From Xanthomonas pisi DSM 18956 (lineage in GTDB: Bacteria > Pseudomonadota > Gammaproteobacteria > Xanthomonadales > Xanthomonadaceae): a stretch of DNA of 64,000 bases. This document shows positions 19,722-27,512 of the stretch, in pieces. The stretch spans positions 1 to 64,000 of the forward strand of contig NZ_JPLE01000054.1 of the NCBI RefSeq assembly GCF_001010415.1, read 5' to 3'. The notes beneath the pieces are model-generated. The model saw only the letters and a program-made list of their open reading frames with translations, made no database searches and was not told the origin of the DNA. The first letter of the stretch is position 1. Each line of letters opens with the position of its first letter. The position numbers were made by a program, and so were the translations under genes.

Positions 19722-20438
19722 ATGCGGCTGCTGGTCATCGAAGACAACCGCAATATGGTCGCCAACCTGTTCGAGTATTTCGAAGCGCGCGGGCATACCC
19801 TGGACGCGGCGCCCGATGGCGTCACCGGCCTGCACCTGGCCACCACCCAGCACTACGACGTGCTGGTGCTGGACTGGATGATGCCGCGCATGGACGGGCC
19901 GGAGGTGTTGCGCCGCCTGCGCGAGCAGCACCACTGCGAACTGCCGGTGATCATGCTCACCGCACGCGACGAATTGCCGGACAAGATCGCCGGCTTCCGC
20001 GCCGGTGCGGACGATTACCTGACCAAGCCGTTTGCGCTGCCCGAGCTCGAAGTGCGTATCGAGGCCTTGCTTGCGCGTGCAAATGGCCGCCGCCGCGGCA
20101 AGCTGCTGCAGGTGGCCGACCTGCGCCTGGATCTGTCCACGCTGGAAGCCACCCGCGCCGGCCAGGTGCTGCATCTGTATCCGGCCTGCCGCAAACTGCT
20201 GGAAGTGTTGATGCAGGCCAGCCCGGCCGCCGTCACCCGGCAACGTCTGGAGCAGTCGCTGTGGGCAGACGACCCGCCCGATGGCGACATGCTGCGCTCG
20301 CATATCTACGAGCTGCGTCGCAGCGTGGACGGCCCATTCGCGCAGAAGCTGATCCATACCCTGCCACGGCTCGGCTACCGTTTGGCAGAGCTCGATGGTG
20401 CCAGCGAACCGACGAGCAGCGATTGCGCCGATGGCTAA
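19722..20438 (+). CDS. OmpR-family response regulator (ColR-like)
   Basis: A DNA-binding response regulator, 238 residues. The receiver domain has the acidic pair in IEDN, the phospho-acceptor D51 in VLDWMMP and the conserved lysine in LTKPF near 101. A winged-helix output domain ends in HTLPRLGYRL. The start at 19722 gives the standard MRLLVIEDN opening with GGAA upstream; an in-frame ATG at 19680 would add 14 residues. The gene overlaps the kinase gene by 8 bp. It resembles ColR/QseB-type regulators that control envelope modification, and its position divergent from the ArnT-like/PAP2/eptA genes makes those the likely targets (inference). Confidence 0.9.
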   Translation: MRLLVIEDNRNMVANLFEYFEARGHTLDAAPDGVTGLHLATTQHYDVLVLDWMMPRMDGPEVLRRLREQHHCELPVIMLTARDELPDKIAGFRAGADDYLTKPFALPELEVRIEALLARANGRRRGKLLQVADLRLDLSTLEATRAGQVLHLYPACRKLLEVLMQASPAAVTRQRLEQSLWADDPPDGDMLRSHIYELRRSVDGPFAQKLIHTLPRLGYRLAELDGASEPTSSDCADG

Positions 20439-21729
20439 GCCGCGCCCGCTGGGACGTCGGGTCATGGTGTGGTTGTTCGGCTACACCTTGCTGATGACCT
20501 TGGCGGTGTTCGGCACCGCGCAATACCTGCACGAGCGCGCCGAGCATGGCGTCTGGCGCTCGCTGCTCAACTCCGAACTGGACAGCATCCTGGACAGCAG
20601 CGCGCAAAGTCCCGGCTACCACTGGCAGGATTCGGACACCTTGCGGCTGTATCGCCTGGACGGCGGCAAGGCCGTGCCGCCGGTCTTGCGCACGCTGCAT
20701 CCTGGCCTGCATGAGCATGACGTCGATGGCCGCCCGAGTGCGGTGATGGTGCGCGACACCGCGCAAGCAGGCCGTCTGGCGCTGGTGCTGGATATCACCG
20801 ATTTCGAAGCGCTGGAGAAATTTCTCACCCGCTGGATGCTGGCCGCCGGCGTCGCCCTGATCGGCATCACCTTGCTGATGGGCGCCTATGCAATGGCCCG
20901 ACTGGTGAGCCCGTTGGTGGAGCTGGCCCGCGATATCGGTGCGCTGCGTCCGGAGCGGCGCGCGCAACAGGTTGCGGTGGGGGCGCAGGGCAGCGCCGAG
21001 CTGTACGTCATCGCCGATGCGCTCAACGATTACCTGGAGCGCAACGGCCAGTTCGTCGAGCGCGAACGCGCCTTCATCGACAGCGCAAGCCATGAGCTGC
21101 GCACGCCGATCGCGGTGATCGGCAATGCGGTGGAACTGGCGTTGGAGCAGCCCGGCACGCCGCCGGCGGTGCGCCATCAGTTGCAGCGCATCGCACAGAC
21201 CAGCGCGTCGGTGGAGCAACTGATCACCTTGTTGCTGGTGCTGGCGAAAGACCCTGGCCGGTTGGTGGGCAGCAGCGACACCGTGCGGCTGGACCATCTG
21301 ATTCCGGACATCGTCGCCGACCATGCGCATCTGTGTGCAGACAAGGATCTGCAACTGGTCATCGAGCCGATGCCGCCGTGCAGCCTCACCGCCCCGGTCG
21401 CCATCGTGCAGACCGCCATCGGCAATCTGCTGCGCAATGCGATCGAAAACAGCGACCGCGGCATCATCCGCATCGCGCTATCGGCGCCGGGCGTGGTACG
21501 CATTTCCGACCCGGGCCACGGCATGACACCAGAAGAAATCAGCGCGATCTATGCGCGCCTGGCACGCGGCGATGCACGGCAGGGCAATGGCATCGGCCTG
21601 GAGCTGATCGGGCGGCTATGCGAACACCTGGGTTGGAAGCTCAGCCTGGAATCCGATGCAGGGCAGGGCACGGTCGCAACGCTGGACCTGTTCGGTGCCA
21701 CGACGGCAATCGCGCCGACACACGCCTAG
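20431..21729 (+). CDS. Sensor histidine kinase (ColS-like)
   Basis: The membrane sensor partner of the preceding regulator, 432 residues. Two transmembrane helices (about 13-32 and 135-157) flank a small periplasmic domain of about 100 residues. A HAMP-like linker leads to the phospho-acceptor H221 in SASHELRTP. The ATPase domain shows the N box LLRNAIENS, the G1 box ISDPGHGM and G2 GNGIGL. The start overlaps the regulator by 8 bp, indicating translational coupling. The periplasmic domain is short, as in sensors of metals or cationic peptides, but the ligand cannot be read from the sequence. Confidence 0.9.
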   Translation: MAKPRPLGRRVMVWLFGYTLLMTLAVFGTAQYLHERAEHGVWRSLLNSELDSILDSSAQSPGYHWQDSDTLRLYRLDGGKAVPPVLRTLHPGLHEHDVDGRPSAVMVRDTAQAGRLALVLDITDFEALEKFLTRWMLAAGVALIGITLLMGAYAMARLVSPLVELARDIGALRPERRAQQVAVGAQGSAELYVIADALNDYLERNGQFVERERAFIDSASHELRTPIAVIGNAVELALEQPGTPPAVRHQLQRIAQTSASVEQLITLLLVLAKDPGRLVGSSDTVRLDHLIPDIVADHAHLCADKDLQLVIEPMPPCSLTAPVAIVQTAIGNLLRNAIENSDRGIIRIALSAPGVVRISDPGHGMTPEEISAIYARLARGDARQGNGIGLELIGRLCEHLGWKLSLESDAGQGTVATLDLFGATTAIAPTHA

Positions 21730-21842
21730 GGCACTGCAGGCGCAGCCCGTCGAGGTGCGCCACGTGGCCGTACAGAGGCTGCGCATGCTGGTCGGCATCA
21801 GGCAAGCCACGCCTTGCCATCGAGGGGCAGGCAGTGGCCAAC

Positions 21843-22334
21843 TCAGGCCGGCAGCAGTCCGCGTTCGCTCAGCCAGTTGCGCGCGTTCTCGGCATCCTGC
21901 TCGAACCAGGCGCGGGTGGATCCCAATCGGTAGGTATAGCCCCAGGCATCCATGTCGGCCATCAGTCGCGCGCTACCCACGCCCGGCAGCTGCTCGGCCA
22001 GCAGGATCTGCAGGTAGCAGGTGGCGTCTTCCTCATCCACCGAATCGGTGGCATCGGTATGCACGGCGGCGCGTTTGTCGGCGGGCAGCACGATCAGATG
22101 CCCGGCCTCGTGCAGCATCGAGTGCACCGGCGTGTCGTCGCGCACATAGACATCGCAGCCGATGATGCCCGCCTCCGGTTCGCCCCAGAAACTGCCCGGG
22201 ATCGCCGCGCCCGCGTCCACGCGATGCAGGCGCAGGCCATACCGGCCGAGCAGGGCGGCCGGCGCGTCCAGGCCGATATCGGCCACGCACAGCACCGCGG
22301 ACGCATCGGATGGGGAAGCAGGATGAGACGTCAC
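21843..22334 (-). CDS. Hypothetical protein with HEAGH metallopeptidase-like motif
   Basis: Not recognised as a named family. The product is about 163 residues from a GTG start at 22334; the frame is open farther upstream, but that would cross the min-operon terminator. The middle holds HSMLHEAGHL (H75-H79), the HExxH zinc-binding signature, preceded by an acidic DVYVRDDTPV strand. An acidic DSVDEEDATCYLQ helix follows, which could supply a third ligand. There is no signal peptide, so it is probably cytosolic. It may be a small zincin-like peptidase or a pseudo-enzyme. The start is uncertain because no good ribosome site is present. Confidence 0.65.
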   Translation of the reverse strand: MTSHPASPSDASAVLCVADIGLDAPAALLGRYGLRLHRVDAGAAIPGSFWGEPEAGIIGCDVYVRDDTPVHSMLHEAGHLIVLPADKRAAVHTDATDSVDEEDATCYLQILLAEQLPGVGSARLMADMDAWGYTYRLGSTRAWFEQDAENARNWLSERGLLPA

Positions 22335-22390
22335 GCGCAGTCGCTCGCGGTCGGGCGCGCTGCAGGGCGCGCCATGGGGGAGATACCTAA

Positions 22391-22416
22391 ACGGTACCGT
22401 GCGAACACGGTACCGT
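22391..22416 (-). terminator. Hairpin terminator of the min operon
   Basis: A perfect 11-bp stem (ACGGTACCGTG/CACGGTACCGT) closed by a TTCG tetraloop on the minus strand lies 73 nt past the minE stop, followed by TTTAGG. The T-run is short, but the stable UUCG loop supports a terminator. Confidence 0.65.
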
Positions 22417-22489
22417 CGTGATGTTGATGGGGCCATTGCCACCCAGCGCGCGAGCGTCGATGGCCCGCACGCTGGCGGCAACGACCGCG

Positions 22490-22747
22490 TTACTTGTCGC
22501 CGTCTTCCGGCAGGGCGACAGAAATATCCAGCACGTCGTGCTCGCCGTCCTTGACCAGATCAACCCGCACCGCATCGGCGTCGATGTTGACGTACTTCTT
22601 GATCACTTCCAGCAATTCGCGCTGCAGCAGCGGCAGGTAATCCGGCCCGCCACGGTGGTTGCGCTCCTGCGCAATGATGATCTGCAGGCGGTTCTTGGCC
22701 GTCTCGGCGGTGTTCTTCTTGCTCTTGAGAAAATCGAGCAGGCCCAT
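22490..22747 (-). CDS. minE: Cell division topological specificity factor MinE
   Basis: The 85-residue MinE ring protein. It stimulates MinD ATPase activity and drives pole-to-pole oscillation so that MinCD blocks division only at the poles. It has the amphipathic membrane-targeting start [11 protein letters not shown], the MinD-contact helix ([17 protein letters not shown]) and the beta-rich dimer domain. The gene lies 2 bp after minD, the usual order minC-minD-minE. Confidence 0.97.
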   Translation of the reverse strand: MGLLDFLKSKKNTAETAKNRLQIIIAQERNHRGGPDYLPLLQRELLEVIKKYVNIDADAVRVDLVKDGEHDVLDISVALPEDGDK

Positions 22748-22749
22748 GC

Positions 22750-23559
22750 TTACCCTCCGAACAGCTTGCTGAAGAAGCCTTTCTTCTCCACGGATGTGAA
22801 TCGCATCGGGCGCTCTTCGCCCATGATGCGGGCGACCGCGTCGTCGTAGGCCTGGCCGGCCGGGGACTCGGCATCCAGGATCACCGGCTCGCCCTTGTTG
22901 GAGGCGTTGAGCACGTCGCCGGATTCGGGAATCACGCCGATGGCCTTGAGCCCCAGCACTTCTTCCACGTCGGTGATGCTGAGCATCTCGCCGCCTTCCA
23001 CGCGGCCCGGGCTATAGCGGGTCAGCAGCAGGAACGCCGGCACCGTCTTGCCTTCTTCGGCCTTGCGGGTCTTGGAGTCGAGCAGGCCGATGATGCGGTC
23101 GGAGTCGCGCACCGAGGACACTTCCGGGTTCACCACCACCACGGCGCGATCGGCGAAGTACATCGACAGGAACGCGCCTTTTTCGATACCTGCCGGCGAG
23201 TCGCAGACGATGTACTCGAAGCCGTCGGCGGCCAGGTCCTTGAGGACCTTCTCCACGCCGTCCTGGGTCAGCGCATCCTTGTCGCGGGTCTGCGAGGCGG
23301 CCAGCACGTACAGGTTGTCGAAGCGCTTGTCCTTGATCAGCGACTGTTTGAGCGTGGCTTCGCCGTGCACGACGTTGACGAAGTCGTACACCACGCGCCG
23401 CTCGCAGCCCATGATCAGGTCCAGGTTGCGCAGACCGACGTCGAAGTCGATGACGGCGACCTTCTTGCCGCGCCGCGCCAGCCCGCAGGCCAGGCTCGCG
23501 CTGGTGGTGGTCTTGCCGACGCCGCCCTTGCCGGAGGTGACTACGATGATTTCAGCCAA
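22750..23559 (-). CDS. minD: Septum-site determining ATPase MinD
   Basis: A membrane-cycling deviant Walker ATPase that recruits MinC and oscillates with MinE; 269 residues. The deviant Walker A is [10 protein letters not shown] (11-18 region), switch II is CDSPAGIE, and the C-terminal amphipathic membrane-targeting helix is [11 protein letters not shown]. The start is TTG at 23559: it gives the family-standard (M)[15 protein letters not shown] opening and has GGAG 7 nt upstream. An in-frame start farther upstream would add a tail that no MinD has. The rare TTG start may keep MinD levels low relative to MinE. It lies 35 bp after minC. Confidence 0.96.
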   Translation of the reverse strand: MAEIIVVTSGKGGVGKTTTSASLACGLARRGKKVAVIDFDVGLRNLDLIMGCERRVVYDFVNVVHGEATLKQSLIKDKRFDNLYVLAASQTRDKDALTQDGVEKVLKDLAADGFEYIVCDSPAGIEKGAFLSMYFADRAVVVVNPEVSSVRDSDRIIGLLDSKTRKAEEGKTVPAFLLLTRYSPGRVEGGEMLSITDVEEVLGLKAIGVIPESGDVLNASNKGEPVILDAESPAGQAYDDAVARIMGEERPMRFTSVEKKGFFSKLFGG

Positions 23560-23594
23560 AGGATTTCTCCGAATGTTTCTGTGGTTGGGCCGCG

Positions 23595-24338
23595 TCAATC
23601 AAGCGCAGCGATCTTGATCTGGTCCTGCTCCAGCCAGACCTGGACGGCCTTGCCACGCAGGTCCATGGGAACATCGTCCAGCACCTTGTAGTGGCCAGCG
23701 ATGGCGACCAGTTCGGCGTGGAAGTCGCGGCAAAAGATGCGCGCGTCCGGGTTGCCCTGCGCGCCGGCCAGAGCGCGGCCACGCAGGGTACCGTAGATAT
23801 GGATGCTGCCGTCGGCGATGACCTCCGCCCCGGCGCCGACCGTATTGAGTACGGTCAGGTCGCAGTTTTCCGCATACAGCTGCTGGCCCGAGCGCACCGC
23901 GTTGCGTTGCATGCGGCCTGGCGCCGGGCGCGCGACCGGCGCTGCGGGTTCGGCGCGTGCCGGCGGCGGAGGAGGTGGCGGGCTGACCGCAGTCGGTTCG
24001 TATTGCGCGCGGAACTTGGCCAGCAACGGCACGCCGAGCTGCTGGGACAGCAGGTCGATCTCGCTGGTGCCGTAGGCCAGCGCCACCGGCAGCACGCCCG
24101 CAGCGCGCAGGCCATCCAGCAGCGCCTTGGCGGTGCCCACGTCCGGCACCTGCGACAGGCCGCCGAAATCCAGGATCACCGCCGCGCGCCCGAACAACTT
24201 GGGCGCCCGGGTCACGCGCTCGCGCATTTCCTGCACCAGGCGCGGCACATCCAGGGTGCGCACGCGCAGGTTGGCGATGCCCACCTGGCCGATCTTCAGT
24301 TCGCCGGCCTGTTCAAAATCCACATTCACACTCGACAC
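23595..24338 (-). CDS. minC: Septum-site determining protein MinC
   Basis: The FtsZ-polymerisation inhibitor recruited to membranes by MinD; 247 residues. The N-terminal FtsZ-binding domain (to ~115) is joined by a Pro/Ala-rich linker (a run of seven prolines) to the C-terminal beta-helix domain that dimerises and binds MinD (GAEVIADGSIHIYGTLRGRA). The start is GTG at 24338, with GGGGAG 7 nt upstream lying inside the end of the GNAT gene. Only 2 bp separate it from the GNAT stop codon, so the genes are probably co-translated. Confidence 0.95.
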   Translation of the reverse strand: MSSVNVDFEQAGELKIGQVGIANLRVRTLDVPRLVQEMRERVTRAPKLFGRAAVILDFGGLSQVPDVGTAKALLDGLRAAGVLPVALAYGTSEIDLLSQQLGVPLLAKFRAQYEPTAVSPPPPPPPARAEPAAPVARPAPGRMQRNAVRSGQQLYAENCDLTVLNTVGAGAEVIADGSIHIYGTLRGRALAGAQGNPDARIFCRDFHAELVAIAGHYKVLDDVPMDLRGKAVQVWLEQDQIKIAALD

Positions 24339-24340
24339 GC

Positions 24341-24937
24341 TCAGCTCCCCGTCGATGGATTGTCGGTGGCGGCATGCCGCGGCCGGCCGACCCACGGCAA
24401 GTGCTCGGGCAACGTGCCGCCATAGGTCTCCTTGACCCACGGATAGCTGCTCATGTCCTTCATCAGCATGCTCGCGCGCACATCCACGTCGGGCATGGTG
24501 TTCTGGCCCACTTCGCGGAAGCCGAAGCTGCCATGGAACAGCAGCGCCGCATCGGCGCCATGGTCCAGGAACACCTCGCAGGCCAGCTGCGGGTAGCGCA
24601 GCTCGGTGTAGCTCTGCACATCGGCATAGAACGCCCGCCCGACGCCACCGCCGCGACGGCGGCTGGCGACCACGATGCGGTCGATATAGAAAAATTCCGG
24701 ATGACGGTCCCGGAACCAGGCGAAATTGCTGCTGTCATGGGCACTGCCACTGCCGAATCCGACCAGGAAACCGGCCAGGTTGCCGTCGCGCTCGGCGACC
24801 CGGAAATATTCGGCATGCTCGTAGAAGCGTTGCAGCTTGTTTGAATCCAGCGGCAGGATCGCCAGTCCGGCATTGTTGTTCAGGGCCAGGACGGAATCGA
24901 GCTCGTGCTCGCGCACGTCGCGGATGACGATCGACAT
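24341..24937 (-). CDS. GNAT-family N-acetyltransferase
   Basis: A GCN5-related acetyltransferase, 198 residues, cytosolic. The acetyl-CoA binding motif A is RRRGGGVGRAF (about 93-103), followed by the motif B region LLFHGSFGF. Substrate unknown: relatives modify amines, protein N-termini or small toxins. The ATG at 24937 has GGAG 5 nt upstream. The gene ends 2 bp before minC and is the first gene of a likely GNAT-minC-minD-minE operon. A functional link to division is not established. Confidence 0.88.
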   Translation of the reverse strand: MSIVIRDVREHELDSVLALNNNAGLAILPLDSNKLQRFYEHAEYFRVAERDGNLAGFLVGFGSGSAHDSSNFAWFRDRHPEFFYIDRIVVASRRRGGGVGRAFYADVQSYTELRYPQLACEVFLDHGADAALLFHGSFGFREVGQNTMPDVDVRASMLMKDMSSYPWVKETYGGTLPEHLPWVGRPRHAATDNPSTGS

Positions 24938-25169
24938 TGGGACTCCGTGGGGTAACGCTCTCGACCCGAAATCGGATCTGCGTCGGATTATTGCATGCGG
25001 GGCCTGAAGCGGCGACCCGCCGCGTGGACCACGGCGGGCAGGTCGCCGTTGCGCCAAGGCAGCGCGCAGGCGCAAACCCGGCCTTGCCGGCAGGCGCGTG
25101 CAGGCGAACACGTGCATGCATGACTTCCGGCAAGAGGGCAGCGGCGGCGCTTGGGCCTAAGATGCCAGC

Positions 25170-26363
25170 ATGTTGGGATACCTCAGTCATACGCGCGTCC
25201 TGCGCTTCGCCGGCCTGTTCACCTGGGCGATGATCGCCATGCCCTTGGTGTTCATCTATTGGGCGCCCGCCGAAGAGGGCGATCACCGCAGCGTGCTGGA
25301 GGCGGCCACGATGTCGGCGTTCTTCGTCGGCTTTGGGGGCAGCTATTTCTGGCTGACGCGCGGCCTGAGCAGCGGCGGCCATGCGCATTGGTACGACCGG
25401 CTGATCCTGCTGCTGCTCACGGTCTGTGCGCTGGCGGTCAGCTATCTCACCCGAACCGGCCTCGGCAGCATCTTGATGATGGTGGCTGCCGGGGTGATCC
25501 CCTGGCTGCTGCCGCTCCGTGTGGGGGTGGTGTGGCTGGTGCTGAGCCAGCTGGCGGTGCTGCCGGTCTACCATCTGCTGCTAGGGTTCCCGGTCTCCGG
25601 CGCCCTGATGCAGTCGCTGCTGTACGGCGGCTTTTCGATGTTCATCTTCGTCACCAGCCTGGTCGCCCGGCAACAGACCGAAGCGCGCGAAGAACAGCGC
25701 CGGCTCAACGCCGAACTGCGCGCCACCCGGGCGCTGCTGGCCGAAAGCGCGCGCATCAACGAGCGCACGCGCATCTCGCGCGAACTGCACGACCTGCTCG
25801 GCCACCACCTCACCGCGCTCAGCCTCAACCTGGAGGTGGCCGGTCACATCACCGAAGGCCAGGCGCAGGAGCACGTGCGCCAGGCGCACACCCTGGCCAA
25901 GCTGCTGCTCACCGACGTGCGCGAGGCGGTCAGCCATCTGCGCGACAGTGGCGCCATCGATCTGGAGGCGGCGCTGCGCCCGCTGGTGACCCAGGTTCCC
26001 TCGCTGGACATCCACCTGGACATTGCCCAGCCGTTGACCCTGGACGACCCCGAGCGGGCGCATGTGCTGTTGCGCTGCACCCAGGAAATCATCACCAACG
26101 CGGTGCGCCACGCCGGCGCGCGCAACCTGTGGATCCAGGTGCGTCGCGATGCCGACACCGTATTGATCGACGCCCGCGACGACGGCCATGGCGCCGATGC
26201 GGTGGCGCCCGGCAACGGCCTGCGCGGCATGCGTGAGCGGCTCAGCCAGTATGGTGGGAAGCTGGAAATCCAAACCCGGCGCGGCGACGGCTTCGGCCTG
26301 CGCATCTGCGTTCCAGGCGCGCCGGCACTGATGCCTGCGGCCGTTACCCAAGGAGTGTTCTGA
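25170..26363 (+). CDS. Sensor histidine kinase, NarL/DesK type
   Basis: A membrane sensor kinase of the HPK7 class, 397 residues. Five to six N-terminal transmembrane helices (to ~165) form the sensor without a large periplasmic domain, as in DesK-like sensors of membrane state. A coiled-coil (167-200) leads to the HisKA_3 phospho-acceptor H207 in ISRELHDLLGHHL. The ATPase domain shows EIITNAVRHA, DDGHGA and NGLRGMRERL. It overlaps the regulator gene by 1 bp (TGATG). The cluster of multiple membrane helices suggests sensing of the bilayer or a hydrophobic cue (inference). Confidence 0.9.
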   Translation: MLGYLSHTRVLRFAGLFTWAMIAMPLVFIYWAPAEEGDHRSVLEAATMSAFFVGFGGSYFWLTRGLSSGGHAHWYDRLILLLLTVCALAVSYLTRTGLGSILMMVAAGVIPWLLPLRVGVVWLVLSQLAVLPVYHLLLGFPVSGALMQSLLYGGFSMFIFVTSLVARQQTEAREEQRRLNAELRATRALLAESARINERTRISRELHDLLGHHLTALSLNLEVAGHITEGQAQEHVRQAHTLAKLLLTDVREAVSHLRDSGAIDLEAALRPLVTQVPSLDIHLDIAQPLTLDDPERAHVLLRCTQEIITNAVRHAGARNLWIQVRRDADTVLIDARDDGHGADAVAPGNGLRGMRERLSQYGGKLEIQTRRGDGFGLRICVPGAPALMPAAVTQGVF

Positions 26364-27004
26364 TGATCCGTGTCTGCCTGGTCGACGACCAAACCCTGGT
26401 GCGCCAGGGGATCCGCTCGCTGCTGGCGCTGGATAACGGCATCGAGGTGGTGGCCGAGGCCTCGGACGGCAAGCAGGCGGTGGAACAGATTCCGCAGATC
26501 CAGCCGGATGTGGTGCTGATGGACATGCGCATGCCGGTGATGTCCGGCCTGGAAGCCCTGCAGATGCTGTCGCGCAACGGCACCCTGCCGCCGACCATCA
26601 TCCTGACCACCTTCGACGACGACCAGCTGGTGCTGGCCGGGCTCAAGGCCGGCGCCAAGGGCTACCTGCTCAAGGATGTCTCGCTGGAACAGCTGGTTGG
26701 CGCGATCCGCACCGTGGCCGACGGCGGCTCGCTGGTGCAGCCGGCGGTCACCCAGCGCCTGCTGTCGGGCCTGGAGCACATGCGCAACGAATTCGTCAGC
26801 CTGGACCGGCCCGATCCGCTGACCGACCGCGAGACCGAGATCCTGCGGCTGATGGCCAGCGGGTTTTCCAACAAGGAGATCGCCAATTCGCTGGGCGTGG
26901 CCGAGGGCACCATCAAGAATCATGTGTCCAACATCCTGTCCAAATTGGGCGTGCGCGACCGTACCCGCGCGGTGCTCAAGGCGTTCGAGTTGCAATTGGT
27001 CTGA
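26363..27004 (+). CDS. NarL/FixJ-family response regulator
   Basis: The partner of the upstream kinase, 213 residues. The receiver domain has DD at 8-9, phospho-acceptor D54 in VLMDMRMP and the lysine in GYLLKDVS. A LuxR-type helix-turn-helix (about 147-205) shows LTDRETEILRLMASGFSNKEIA and ILSKLGVRDRTRAVL. The last 60 bases of the gene are repeated downstream at 27086-27145 (see the repeat entries), suggesting a past duplication; the gene itself looks intact. Its target genes are not known; the kinase operon itself is a usual target. Confidence 0.92.
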   Translation: MIRVCLVDDQTLVRQGIRSLLALDNGIEVVAEASDGKQAVEQIPQIQPDVVLMDMRMPVMSGLEALQMLSRNGTLPPTIILTTFDDDQLVLAGLKAGAKGYLLKDVSLEQLVGAIRTVADGGSLVQPAVTQRLLSGLEHMRNEFVSLDRPDPLTDRETEILRLMASGFSNKEIANSLGVAEGTIKNHVSNILSKLGVRDRTRAVLKAFELQLV

Positions 27005-27008
27005 CGGC
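26935..27008 (+). repeat. Direct repeat, copy 1 (3' end of response regulator)
   Basis: The 60 bases 26935-26994 are identical to 27086-27145. The match resumes after one indel for 12 more bases (TGGTCTGACGGC). This copy encodes the last helix of the LuxR domain and the stop codon. Confidence 0.9.
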
Positions 27009-27017
27009 AGGATGTCC

Positions 27018-27080
27018 CGCCCGGCGCAGCGCGCCGGGCGTTCGCAGGCGCGCAAGCCTGCGGCTTGCAGGCGGCGCCTG
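27018..27080. repeat. Two hairpins between the duplicated segments
   Basis: The spacer holds a perfect 10-bp inverted repeat (CGCCCGGCGC, AGC, GCGCCGGGCG; 27018-27040) and a nested palindrome (CAGGCGC...GCGCCTG outside, GCAAG...CTTGC inside; 27045-27080). The first may end the kinase-regulator transcript; the second may have driven the duplication. Confidence 0.6.
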
Positions 27081-27085
27081 CTCAC

Positions 27086-27158
27086 CCTGTCCAAATTGGG
27101 CGTGCGCGACCGTACCCGCGCGGTGCTCAAGGCGTTCGAGTTGCACTGGTCTGACGGC
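27086..27158 (+). pseudogene. Direct repeat, copy 2: remnant of regulator 3' end
   Basis: A copy of the last ~20 codons of the response regulator with no start codon of its own. A one-base deletion shifts the frame at the end. It is a non-functional duplicate of the 26935-27008 segment. Confidence 0.75.
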
Positions 27159-27512
27159 CGTGCCGTCGCAATGCGCTGACGTCCAAAGTGCGGCGCGACG
27201 TGGCGTCGCGGTCCTGCACGCCCGTGACGCAACTGCACCGCGCCGCGTGGACGGCGATGCGGCCGTTCGTCCCTCTGACTGATGCGGCATCACACGGACG
27301 CAGCGCACGATGTGCATGATGACTGCGCGCAATCGGCGCAAACCCTTGCGCAGGCTGGGATTGCGCAGTTTCGCAACGGCGTTGCGCGCGCTGGATGACA
27401 CCGCAAGACCGCGCTACCCGTCGCACAACTGAACATCTTTCTCGAAGCCTGCTAGGATGGTGGCTTCGCTTCACTCAACCCGGCCGTGGGATCGGCCCCG
27501 GAGACCTCCTGA
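27159..27512. other. Intergenic, no gene seen
   Basis: 354 bases before the SRPBCC gene. A 7-bp hairpin (CGCGACG-TGG-CGTCGCG, 27194-27210) is the only structure noticed. No frame looks coding, and the SRPBCC promoter was not pinned down. Confidence 0.5.
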
